From Berberis thunbergii (taxonomy: Eukaryota > Streptophyta > Magnoliopsida > Ranunculales > Berberidaceae): a DNA stretch of 64,000 nucleotides. The notes beneath the pieces are model-generated. The model worked only from the letters and a program-made list of their open reading frames with translations. It ran no database searches and was not told where the DNA came from. A program made the position numbers and the translations under genes. This document shows, in pieces, positions 10,472 through 22,200 of the stretch (position 1 is its first letter; each line of letters starts with the position of its first letter). Where the stretch lies: the NCBI GenBank assembly GCA_003290165.1, contig QNQO01000502.1, forward strand, positions 434,001 to 498,000, read 5' to 3'.

Positions 10472-10646
10472 AGCCCACCCTTCTTAGGCAGCCTATTCCA
10501 AAGTCAGGATTGGGCTCATTTGAGTCCACGAAAGCCCAACCCAACTTGGATGCAAAAAACTAGGGGTAATTTGGTAATTCAGTGACTAGGGTTTTTATTA
10601 AAACCAAACACTCGCCGTTCCACTTCACCTCTCTCAGAACCCTAAA
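10472..10646 (+). promoter_or_regulatory. RPS8: RPS8 promoter with site II and telo-box motifs
   Basis: Three site II words (TGGGCY, either strand) lie at 10,472-10,477, 10,511-10,516 and 10,533-10,538. A reversed telo-box TAGGGTTT is at 10,587-10,594, and AACCCTAAA is at 10,638-10,646, within about 65 bp of the start codon. Combined site II and telo-box elements are a known signature of plant ribosomal-protein promoters and link expression to growth. A CT-rich leader (CACTTCACCTCTCTC) at about 10,620-10,636 fits a TOP-like 5' UTR. Confidence 0.65.
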
Positions 10647-10702
10647 GTCTCCCAAAGGGCCGCAGATCAGAAGACTGATTTTGAGGAACTCCCTCTGCAA
10701 CC

Positions 10703-13136
10703 ATGGGTAACATCTCCTTCCATCGATTCTTCTTCACTTTCACTTCATGGGTTTCTTCTCTGATCTCATATTTCTCACTGTAATGGCTAAAAATCCAATC
10801 TTTTTACAGGTATCTCTCGTGATTCTATGCACAAACGACGTGCTACTGGAGGCAAAAAGAAGGCCTGGAGGAAGAAGCGAAAGTAAGTGTACAAAACCCA
10901 TATCTTTGATTTTTCAATTAGTTTTACATTCTTCACATAAATCTGTTCATTGAGTTTTCTTCATTTACTTTTCTGATAAATTGGTTTGCTTGATTTAACA
11001 AGAACAATGGGTTATGTTTGTTTTTTCAATCTGAACAATGAGTTATTTTTGTTTGGTGATTTGATTGATGGGTTTTTAGTTTTAGGGAATTTGATTGAAG
11101 GGTTTTGTGTGTTTTTCGATTTGAAGGTATGAGCTTGGAAGGCAGCCAGCCAACACCAAACTTTCGAGCAACAAGACGGTTCGAAGGGTTAGGGTTCGAG
11201 GAGGGAATGTGAAGTGGAGAGCTTTGAGGCTCGATACTGGAAACTACTCATGGGGAAGCGAGGCTGTGACCCGGAAGACTAGAATTCTTGATGTGGTCTA
11301 CAATGCTTCCAACAATGAACTTGTGCGTACCCAGACTCTTGTGAAGAGTGCCATTGTTCAAGTTGATGCTGCTCCCTTCAAGCAGTGGTTTCTCACTCAT
11401 TATGGACTTGATATCGGGCGTAAGAAGAAGAGTGCTGCTGCCACCGCTGCTGCTAAGAAAGAAGGCGAGGTATTGATTGTTGAGCTTCTGTTTTGTATGT
11501 GTTTCTTTTTAAAATAATTGATTGATTAGATTCTGGAAATGTGAGCTATTACTTATTTTCCATAAACATGCAATGTTCTCTTGTTTTGAAACGAGAGGGA
11601 GTCTTGAATTGGAAGTGGGAGAGCACTTGAAATGGGAATTTAGAGAAAGGGATTGAGGGACCAAATAGGGTGAATAAACATTCGTGTGGAGGCTAATGGA
11701 AGAACTTAACCAAATAGTGTAGGTAGTTCGAATGTTCGATAGTAACATGACTCTTCAATAATTTCTGAGCTATTGATCTGCAAATTTGTCTTTTGTTCAT
11801 TTCGTTGCTTTTGTGATTGTTGTCGAGTTTTGTTGTGCTTTGAAGAGGGAAATTGAGATGATGATATAATTCATGGTCTGTCAATCCACTGATCTCGAAA
11901 GAGTGTGATGTTAATACATGAATCCCGACAGGTTCTGATCATTCCTCCCTCCTCGGTGCTTCCTTTTTTTGTTTGTCAAAATTGTTTCTGAGACACCATC
12001 AATCTTTTGTTTTCCCATTTTTTTTCCATAGAGTAGTAGATTTTAAAATAGAGGAGATGAGTTGGGTGATTGCAAGAAATGCACCTAAACAAAAAAAGGG
12101 AGATAGATCAGTTAAGAGGGATGCTAGAGGGAGAGAGTTTGCAGGGCGAATAAGTTGTTTGCACTAGTCCAGTATTTTTACAAAAGTGGTGGTTGTGCTC
12201 ATATGTTTTCAGTTTATAACTTTGTTCTAGAATTTTCAATTCTACACAACGTACATTTCATATGGATATAATCTTGGCCAAGTAGGGTTTTTGGACCAAC
12301 TGCCTTTTTTGTTAATTGCTCTCTCATTGTGTGCATTTGGTTTGTTTATAGGAGGCTGAAGCCGCTACTGAGGAAGCAAAGAAGAGCAACCATGTTGCTA
12401 GGAAGATAGAGAAGCGCCAAGTGGACCAGAAGCTTGACCCACATATTGAAGAGCAATTCGGAGGTGGTCGTCTGTTGGCTGCAATCTCATCCCGCCCTGG
12501 TCAATGTGGTCGTGCTGATGGGTATGTGATTTTCTTGTATTCTCGAGTATCAATTTTTAGCACCCAATTGATGGAAACTAAAACTAAACTACTAACATAA
12601 AACACACAAGCAGAGTTACCCACCAAGAGACTCGTGTGCCAAACAAAGAATCTGTGTTGATATTCATATTCCAATGCTTTTAGCCTTTCCAATGATAAAA
12701 GAATCTGTCTTGCAACATATCATTTTTGCTTCTCCCAGTGTATTTCGTAGTTGGAAAACGTTTTTTATTTTCTAGCTATTCTGTGATAGAATGTTGGTTC
12801 ATTGTTTATGTAGTTGTGCGACTCTTTTGACCGTGTTGATGTTACATTGTTTCCTTTTTTCCTTCATATTATACGATACTATAGGCAGAACTGTTGTGTA
12901 ATCCAGTAAATGTACACATCTTCAATGAAGGTTCTTGAATTCAAATTAATTTGTTTATGATTCATCATGTAAAGGTTGCATCCCAATATTATATGTCATC
13001 ACCCCTGTAACTTTTGGAGGCCATTTGGTTGACTCTGGTTTGTTTTGACAGATATATATTGGAGGGCAAAGAGTTGGAGTTCTACATGAAGAAACTCCAG
13101 AGGAAGAAGGGCAAGGGCAGTGCAGGAGCTGCATAA
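10703..13136 (+). CDS. RPS8: 40S ribosomal protein S8 (eS8), 5 exons, 224 aa
   Basis: Exons: 10703-10706, 10810-10882, 11127-11469, 12352-12521, 13052-13136. They total 675 nt and end in TAA, and all introns are GT-AG. Exon 1 holds only ATGG, a feature common in ribosomal-protein genes. The protein begins [20 protein letters not shown], continues with the eS8 core ([43 protein letters not shown]) and ends [17 protein letters not shown]. The length is close to that of plant eS8 (about 220 aa). The protein binds 18S rRNA in the cytosolic small subunit. No lesion is visible. The promoter carries site II and telo-box motifs. Confidence 0.95.
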
Positions 13137-14384
13137 ATTTCTGCCTCATGTATTGACTCCTGAAGTTTGAGCTTTTGTTGGTTGTTTCATGGGACACATA
13201 GGTTAAGTTAAATGTTTGATTAAATTCAAGTTTTGGTCGACCATTAAAGTTTTTTGAGACTTTTTTTTACTGTTATTAATTGAATTTTCTCATAGATACT
13301 GACCAACGGTTGGTATCCTCTTGGTCCTTTTTAGGGTTTAAGGTTCTAATCTATGTCTTGAAGAATTTAGATTTGGCAGTCATAATTTTTAGTTGAAAAA
13401 ATCATGTTAGGTTCTGGAAGGCCTTCAAATTAGTTGATCAATACAGATAAAAAATCTACGAGTAAGCTATGGTATCTATATTCAGTAAAAAAAAAGGCCT
13501 TTGACAACATATCTGATCTCTCCTCCATTGAAAAGTTAACAAATTTAGTGTATTGAGGCTTGTGGAGTTTTTTGGATTGCTAATATGTTCGAAGCACCTC
13601 GGACAGTCTCAGATTAGAAGGGAAACAACCTATTCTCTTCAGAGAGAATTACGTTACATTTTTTTTATGCCTTGCCAAACTTCTCATCCAGGATTTGGAT
13701 TCAGTCTGACCTTCATTAATTTATATTCAATTGAATTTGGCCTTTGTTTTAAATAGTTAATTGAGTTTAATCCTCATTTTTAATAGGTTAGGTAATAGAC
13801 ATTGAGGATTAAATGTACCACTATGTAGGTATGTGCAACCTCCACAAAATTCTCAAATATATATCAATGTTAATCTGAATCTGGAGGTGATATACAAAAG
13901 TTCCATCTCTTTGTTCCCCATACCACTTTCAAACATGGCTAACCTCTTCTATGATCTCTCTCCCTCTATCAACACTATTACCCACCTCCTTCCTTTCATC
14001 ACCACATTAAACCCTCCCTCCCATTCCCTCTCCATCTAGTATTTTGTAGTATGCACAACCATAAATTGGGAACCAACAGTACACACAACAACAAATTGGA
14101 ACTAATATGTATAGCCTGTTTCTTGTCCAATGTCTATGATTTGCAAATTGATGTCTTATGCTTAGTCAATAAAACAACAAATAGAGTGAATAAATAGGGA
14201 CAACAATAAATGAGAGATATCACTGATTCGAATTCAAGAGAGCATTGCGATTTGTGATATGATTTTAGGAAGTATGATGAAGCCTCCACCCTTTATGGTA
14301 GAGAGAACACAAGAAGAGAGAAAGCCAATGGTCTGTGGTGGTCAGAGGAAAGAACATAAGTGGAGAAAAAATTGAGGTGGTGAG
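13137..14384. other. RPS8 3' flank and intergenic DNA
   Basis: The 3' UTR of RPS8 should lie in the first 200-300 bp. Beyond it the sequence is AT-rich with no convincing coding region; open frames of 60-70 codons have no recognisable similarity. Confidence 0.5.
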
Positions 14385-15055
14385 TGAGTTTGATTGCATC
14401 CCTATCCCATCCCGTTCATTCGGGAAGGAAAGGGATGGGATAGACCTCATTCTATCCCAAATGGGTTCAAGATGGGATGGAACGGGACGAGATGAATGTA
14501 AATTACTCTAACCCCTGATTTAGAGTGCCACTCTCATCCAATCCATTCATCATGTATTGAGGTTCATGTATTATCAAATTTTTTAAAGCAAAGTTGAATG
14601 TTCTAGCTACTTGAGCAAGTGTTTATCCAAATAGAGAATACAATGAACATGTGAAAGTGACAAACTTGTTCAAATGATCCATTTCTTAGGGAAAATCTGC
14701 ATGCATCCATAGTGAAGTAACACGATAGAAAAGGTAAAAATTGCGTGATGTAAAAATATTGAAAAAGTGTTTATGCCATGCCATTAAATTAGCAGAATAT
14801 GTTAATTGATATAGTTATGATCAAAGGTAATTAGTAGAATACATGAATGATAGGAGAGTAAAATACTAACTTAATATCGGGACGAGATGGGATGGGAGGG
14901 TCGGGATTGAAAATTTTCATCCCGATCCCATCCCACTCTAGATCGGAACGGGATGGGATCGGGATGAGTTTGATCAATCTCAAAATGACAAAAAAATCAG
15001 GACAGGACGGCATGGGACCAGGAAGGGATCAGGATGAGATGCCCACCCCTAAGTT
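14385..15055. repeat. GGGATGGGAT-rich dispersed repeat, possibly hAT-derived
   Basis: Two clusters of GGGATGGGAT/ATCCCATCCC words lie at 14,395-14,490 and 14,878-15,040, with inverted copies such as CATCCCGATCCCATCCC next to GGAACGGGATGGGATCGGG. The reverse complement of the right edge reads TAGGGGTGGGCATCTC, a start often seen on plant hAT-type elements. A matching second terminus and target duplication were not found, so the class is a guess. Confidence 0.4.
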
Positions 15056-15559
15056 TGATACTGGTAAGAGGTGGCAGTGGGAGGACAAAGAGTGGTGAGG
15101 AGGAAAAGGAATGAGTTGAACCAAGAGAAGATGGCTAGCTAATGAGGTACCAGCTCAGCGGTAGGTCTGTGGCGGATGAAATCACATGTCTAACGTTTAA
15201 ACCATGCCAATAACATCTGGGGTGGGAGGGGTTAAGGGATTAAAATAAAAAGAAGGCTACATCTTAGGTTTTGTTTTTGTTTAATTTTATCTAGAATAAC
15301 ATTGATGCATATTTGTGGAGTTTGCAAGCATTTGCATTCATGGTGGAGTATTTTAGTCAATTAAACAATATTGATGGGTCAACATCATTGACCTAACAAA
15401 TCGGTTAGAAAAATAACAGTGAAACTCAAATGGATATAAACTAATGTGAGTCAAACTAAAAAAAAAAAACCCTTCAAATAAAGAACATCTGCCAATGGTG
15501 TCAATGTCTTCGTTGGCCTACTCTATCGATACTGACCCAGTGGTTGCCCTCCTCCTTGT

Positions 15560-15920
15560 AGGTAGAGACATTTGCCTATTCTGAAAATCAAACCTTGGAT
15601 GTAGGGATTGACTGTGATACCAATTGTTAAGAACCAACTAATACTTCTCAAAGCCCAAGCTCTCAAGGAGCGCAAGGCTAATTACTCAACAGAGAGCATC
15701 CTTAACTAGGATCCTTAACAGAGCCACAAAATCTAAACCTGACTCGCAGGTGATAACTTCTGTTGCTGCTTGAGCACCCAGGCTGATATACATTGGCTTC
15801 TGCGAGTTGATCAGATCCAAGATCCAAAACCCATCTGACCTTCTTGTCATCCATTGAACTTATTATCCGCTCCTGATTTAGCAAATTCAGATTCAAGCGG
15901 GTATTCTTCTCATCCATTGA
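15560..15920 (-). repeat. Possible LTR-retrotransposon remnant with copia-like primer site
   Basis: The reverse complement of 15,600-15,632 reads TTGGTATCACAGTC, one base from the TTGGTATCAGAGTC-type primer-binding site of many plant copia elements. An open stretch on the minus strand (15,702-15,917) follows in the wrong place to be the main protein and matches nothing I recognise. LTR borders are not identifiable. Confidence 0.3.
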
Positions 15921-16260
15921 TAGATCTCATCACAAGTTGTAAGAAATGCAAGTACATAACCCAAATCTTTCTTGCTCGATATTAAATTATGCTTCAATGC
16001 AATATAGGGAAAGTATTAACTTCAGAAATGATTTTACCATGTTTGCAACACTGAGCATGATATATAATCCTGGAATTTTGAAATGAGATTGGTTGTTCAT
16101 ATGCATCTACGATGTGGTTTTATGTGATATTACGAAAGAAATACGACATAATAATACACTCTTCAGGACTAACTTGCTATCACTAGATTAATATATGAAA
16201 TATACGATAAGCAAACAAAACGAAAGGTTAGAATACAGATACTGCTTCCAAGTTATTTGT
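15921..16260. other. MO25 3' flank
   Basis: This is AT-rich sequence downstream of the MO25 stop codon, likely including its 3' UTR. No other feature is seen. Confidence 0.4.
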
Positions 16261-19200
16261 TCATTCTTTAAGTTCAATGCTGGCAATTTCCTTTACCACT
16301 TGCGCTTTGTCTGCCTCAAACTGTTCATCCTCTGCAAAAAGAGTATACAACGTAGAATTTCAGTCGCAGTTTAAGAGATACTGGTATGTTGGTATCAAGC
16401 ACTAATCCCATTTAAGGAAAATGGCAGTACAGGAGTCCTAAATGCTAAGCGGCTAAGCTTGTCTTTGTGATCTTGGACCCGTTGTCTAGACCTAATATCT
16501 CTGCAACCTATTGACAATCAAGGGTGGGACCTAAGCTCCACACTTCAAATTCAAGACTGACCTTCGCATATCATTCAGTGGAGGAAAAAGTTTAACTGAA
16601 ACACTACCTTTTTCAATCTTAAAGGCAGTAAAAAGTCGCAGAAGCTTGCTTCTATTTGCTACAAGTATGGTAACGATCTCAGGAGGCTTATTCTGATTAG
16701 CCACAAACAACTGCAAAGGAAACAAAATGAACGTTAGACATCTTGAGAAGACAACAATATAACTTACTACAACAGATGGAAGGACAAAAGTCAAATGTTT
16801 AGAAAAGGTAATGCCTTGAATACATGAAATGCTTCCAACTGGATATTCTTGCTCGTTTCCTGCAAATAAAAGAACCACATAAATTAGAACTAAGAAGGCT
16901 TAAAAAAGGATGGAAATGTAGTTTCTTCAGTGGATCATGTAGAGAAGCTCAACTTTGGCATCAAGACAATCAAAATTACCACTATGGCAAAAGAGTGTAG
17001 TCAAATGCATCCCTTTCTACGGGTGCCAAAAATTTAAATATCCAAATGACAGAACAAATATTAGAAAGTATATCAAGTTATCACCTAAATGAACCAGGAC
17101 ATAATTGTTCACTATAATCTATGTTGACATGCATTGATATGCTTACTAGGTAATTTAGATATGTGATCCTTGTGATAACGTAAGTGCCACCATATAAAAT
17201 TGCAGAAAGTGTTAATATGACCACAAAAGAGGTCAGAGAGTGAATAACTCAAACATGAAAATACGGTGGTACTTATTAAAGTGGCAATGAACTGAAACTT
17301 CTACAGGCTGGCAGAATAGAACTCAACCAATGTCATTCAAACCAATACAAAATTCCACATTTTAACGAAATCTCAATTCTTACATACATTGTTGGCTATG
17401 ATTTTCATATTCTTGGAACGTGAATGAAAACGTGATTGATCAGTCTAAATTACCTGTTACTGTGGTATTCACGGTGGAGAAATAAATGCACATAAATAGA
17501 AGGAAATGGAAGCAAGAAGCAACAACGCTACAATAATCATGGAAACATTAGGACTGCAAGGTCATACCCTCAGAAGATTCATTAGGATCCTCAAATTATC
17601 CTTCGAGCTCACATATTTCATCATGGTAGCTGAGTTTGAACGTTCTAGTAACATGTCTCCCAGAAGCTAAAGCATATTACAATGTGTCAGCAAACGGATC
17701 AAATAGATGAGAGACCAAATAATTGGAAGACTGTAAATTAGTAAAAAATCCATGCACTTGAAGCACTTCTACTTTATGCTGAGTTCCATAGACATAGACT
17801 CGTGAATTTTGACTCATATTTGTTCAAATGCTACATAATGAGGTTTCTCTATGCAATCCGACATCATACTTTGTACAATAAGCATATTTCAAACAGATTT
17901 CTTTTCTAAAAACAAAAATATAATACGGAAGATCCAAGTCCAGATACTACCTTGATGGCTTGGCGTCTGGTGAGGTAATTTGTAGACTCTAATAGCTTTG
18001 AGTTGTATTCAGCAAAAAACTGCAAAAGAAAACGGTAATCACAAGAAGTAAGATATATGGGAAATCATCAGTTTGATTTATTTAATGTCAGTTCTGACTC
18101 AAAGCCACTGCACCCATGTAGAAGTTTCAGAACTTGTGAGAGTAACCATGCCATTTACCTCATACGCAAGCTAGAATTTCTAAACGAATACATAAAACAC
18201 AACAATTTTGAATCATTAACTGGTGGTGTGGGGATGTTTGTCTTTTTAGTTATAGAAAACACCAATGTGATAATGCATGTACACATCTAGTAACATAACA
18301 AACATCAGCCAAGTCAAGAAGATATCGAACTATATGAAAACATATTCACAGATCAACCAAATAAAACTTCTGTGCTTGTGAGTTTGTGAAAATGCCAGTC
18401 CAGACAATATGTTCAGAGATAGTATTCTAGTAATTGACAATGGATTAAAGCGACCAGAAGTTACAGGCCATCAAATGGGACTTGTAGCTTCTGTGCCTGA
18501 ATAACCTAATTCAGCCCACAAAAAATAACTTGGTAATCAGCACGAAAGCTTTACATTGTTCACAACTTAACAGTACATCCCCAATCACATGAGAATGCTT
18601 TTGGTTAACTCCGTGCCAATGAAAACTTCACAAGCAAAACCTTCCTTTACCCAAAATTCCTTCAATAAGACTGGTCCATGTATCTATTTCATTTCCTTGG
18701 AAATAAATTTACCTATTCATTGTTTATCAACATCTCTTATTCTTATTGCGATAAGTATTTATTTCCTGCAGTGTGAAAATTTCCACTTACCCAGTCATAA
18801 TTTTTAGTAAGAAACTCAGCTACAGTAGATTTATGCCTTGTCATAAGCTCCTGCAACAAAATTAGACAATGGGTTAGGGCCAACAGACAAAAATTTCACA
18901 ACAATTATGGTTTATAGAAGTTGAAGTAATGATTGATTAATTTTTTGTAGGATGATCTCCTCAACATATGGATCTTGTCCAAAAAAGTCCATTATTATTT
19001 ATCTAACCCTATCAAATGTGGTTCCCAAATTAATGGTAAAACAGAACCATATAACTAAGTCCATTATTATGTATCTAACCCCATCAAATGCAGTTCCCAA
19101 ATCAATGGTAGAACAGAATCGTATAAAATTATTTGACTACCAACCTATAGATATCAGAATTACTGAAATTTTGGTACCTTCTTCTCAACAAAGAGATTAT

Positions 19201-22200
19201 TCTCACAAAAAAATGACCATTTCAATATTCTTATGAATTTGGCCGCACCAATTTCCAGCAACAATTCTAGCCAGCCAAGTTTAGTAGTCATTTTTGGGCA
19301 AAGTTTTGATTTTTTTACACTTCTACCATTCTATGGATGATATGTTCTCATCAAAGACCTTGTTCCTTGATCCTAACTCAACGGTTGCATAGTCACTCTT
19401 TACAAATTATTCAATCACGTGTATGATTAAATATTAATCTCAATATGAAAATAGTTACAGACCAACACTCGAATCTTAAACATCAGCAACAATGAGTGCA
19501 CATGAGATCTGAGTTTCAAGAACAATAGCTGAAATTTTGTCACAAAAGTAAATGCATGCATAAATGCTAACCAATTCTTATAACTTTATTCGTCTTCCTT
19601 GTAATATCTAGATTTTTATCACAGTTACATGGCCACTAACTATAGTAGAAAAATGCGTAAACGACAGAAGCTAATGAAACTTAATGAAAACATAACAATT
19701 ATTTGCCCAATGAAGAAATAAAAACAATATTTGACAACTTCACTTATCAATAACCAGCATACTAGACCTTAAAAGTAGCTGACGCATCAGATGAGATGTC
19801 AAAGTTTGGAAGTTGTATGTAATCAAAAAACTTCTTCATATGCTCAGATTCCAAGACATACCTGTTAAAAACAAACCACAAAAGTGAAAGAAATTGGCAT
19901 CCATACAAATTTACTGCACTTACATTAAAAATAGAGAATAAAAGATAATATACACATGCTAGGCCAACTTTTCTCTTGCCCGCTATCTCAACAATCTTGC
20001 AATGTTAGCAATTTTGTGTAGCACGCAAGATGATATAGTAATTGATAAAAACATTTATTTCTCATTAGTTATTACATATATTAATCCGTAATATACGTAA
20101 TTGCGGAAAAAAAGTGTGAGAATATTGAAGTGATTCTAAATTTCACATATGAAACATATTTAGGATTTAAACATCAGTTATAGGCTCACAAAATTTATTT
20201 GCTAATAAAATATGCAGCTCATTAAAAGCTATTCTATGATCTGCAATGAAGATACAATAGAGATGCATTCATACATATGCTAAGAAAGGTAGCACCAGAA
20301 ACTTTCAAACACCAATGACTGACAAATCGACATTTCAAAGAAGGTAAATTGCACAATCCTTCGACCATAGATTATTAAGTTACATGACTAACTAGCAACT
20401 CAATCATATTTCATACCTGGCAATACTCTGATGGCGTATACACTCCCTCAGCATAGCACCATAATGTAAAGCAAGGTCTGCATTTTCATACCTAAACAAT
20501 ATAAACAATAAATACATTCAATAAATGAGGAGTCTACCGTAAACGAGTGCTAAAAAATCCATGATCTTCAAAAAGAGGAATTTCTATAAGGACACATTCA
20601 TAATTGCAGACATGAAAATTCCAAAGAACTGTATTAATATATCACTTTTCGTGACAGATGTACCAGATCCAAGTATATGCAATGCATTAGAGAAATATGC
20701 TAATACCTTTTTACTTTAACTTGTAAGTAAAGATGTTGCTCCATCTTCATATAACCATATGATGTACAATGAAACAATTATTTAACGCCATTTGTTGACG
20801 TTGCCATCACTTCTTTTCACAAATACAAAATTTACTTCCCTAAAATCATAGCTGTAGACCTTATAATGTTTCCAATGACCTCTGAAAAATAGCATAACCT
20901 GATTCTCTTCAATTAACACTTTGACGTTATATAGGAAAAATGACCGACTGAAAGAAAGGCAAGGCAAGATTTATTTATTTATTTGTTTTAAAGGCAGTAT
21001 CAGAATCAATTTGAAAAGCCAGATAATAGTTCCAGAATAAGAAGATTAATTCATCTAATGTGCATGCCATTAGTCTCCTAAATAGCTTACCCTAATATCA
21101 AAATATCCACTAGATCTGTGTTTGCTTCCAAATAATCTGAAGCAATCAACCGTGAATGCACCTGTTGCCTTTGCAAATTTGCAACCACTTGAGTAGCATC
21201 CTTACGGGCCTACAATGGATGATCACCAGCAGGGTGAGAAACAACGAAGTCTTCAATAGAAAGCAGGCATTTAGAGTTTAACAGTCATAAATCTGTTTCA
21301 CCTCCAATTTCAGTTTTGGAAGACAGATTATCAGAAGACGCATAGTGTTCTGTTTAAAAAATTCTTGAGTCAGCTGTGCACAAGCTTCTGGGACTGGTTC
21401 TGTTTCACTATTTCCATAGAGTATACTCTTCAACTCCCTAAGGAGTTTAGTTAGTTCTGCCATCTGGATAGCTATAGAATGTCAGGAGCACAAGACAATA
21501 TATCTGTGAAAACCATATATTCTTTTAAACGAAAATGAAAATTAACGTGGCACAGCATGCATACTTGCAATCAGCTAATAAACTTTTGATGACTGGCATT
21601 CTCGTATTTGAACGTACATGTGAAGATTTTTCTGAAGTATAAAAGAATTACACAGAAGTTCTATATCCGATTTCATTCTTCAGCATAACAAAAACCAGGA
21701 ACGCGTCAAATGATAAGAAGATGAATGCAACTGCTTACAGAGACCAATGAATTAGTTTGCAGAAAAAAATAATAGAGTTCATATCCTCTTTCAATTCTTC
21801 TTTGCTTAAGCTTGCCCATATCATAGAGCTTGTTGAGAGGAACCAGGTTATTTTGGCAACCTTTTTTTACGTTTTATGAAAATATATACCATTAGCTAAC
21901 TCGTATAAAATTTGAGCCTCATATAAACTATTTTTTCTTTGAAATTGTATTATGATCATATTAGATTCGCAAATTTCAAATTTTTTTTTAGCTTCACCTA
22001 GAACTTATCCTAATTATTTTGTGATTCTCAATTCTAGACAACCAGGTTTTATAACCACTTTTTGGTCAGGTTTTAAGTTTTTACATTTCTATCACTTCTA
22101 TAGATAATGTTTGTTATTGTATTTTAAAGATAATGGGTAAAGGTGTAAAAATGCTTTAGCCTGGCCAAAAAATGATTTTAAAGTCTGGCTGCCTAGACAA

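Noticed and set aside
13800..14040. Ser/Leu/Ile-rich frame as a small gene
   Set aside because: AT-rich low-complexity composition, no similarity and no promoter or splice support.
18952..19236. 94-codon frame in a MO25 intron as an alternative exon
   Set aside because: It is created by the 72-bp tandem duplication, and neighbouring exons splice in frame without it.
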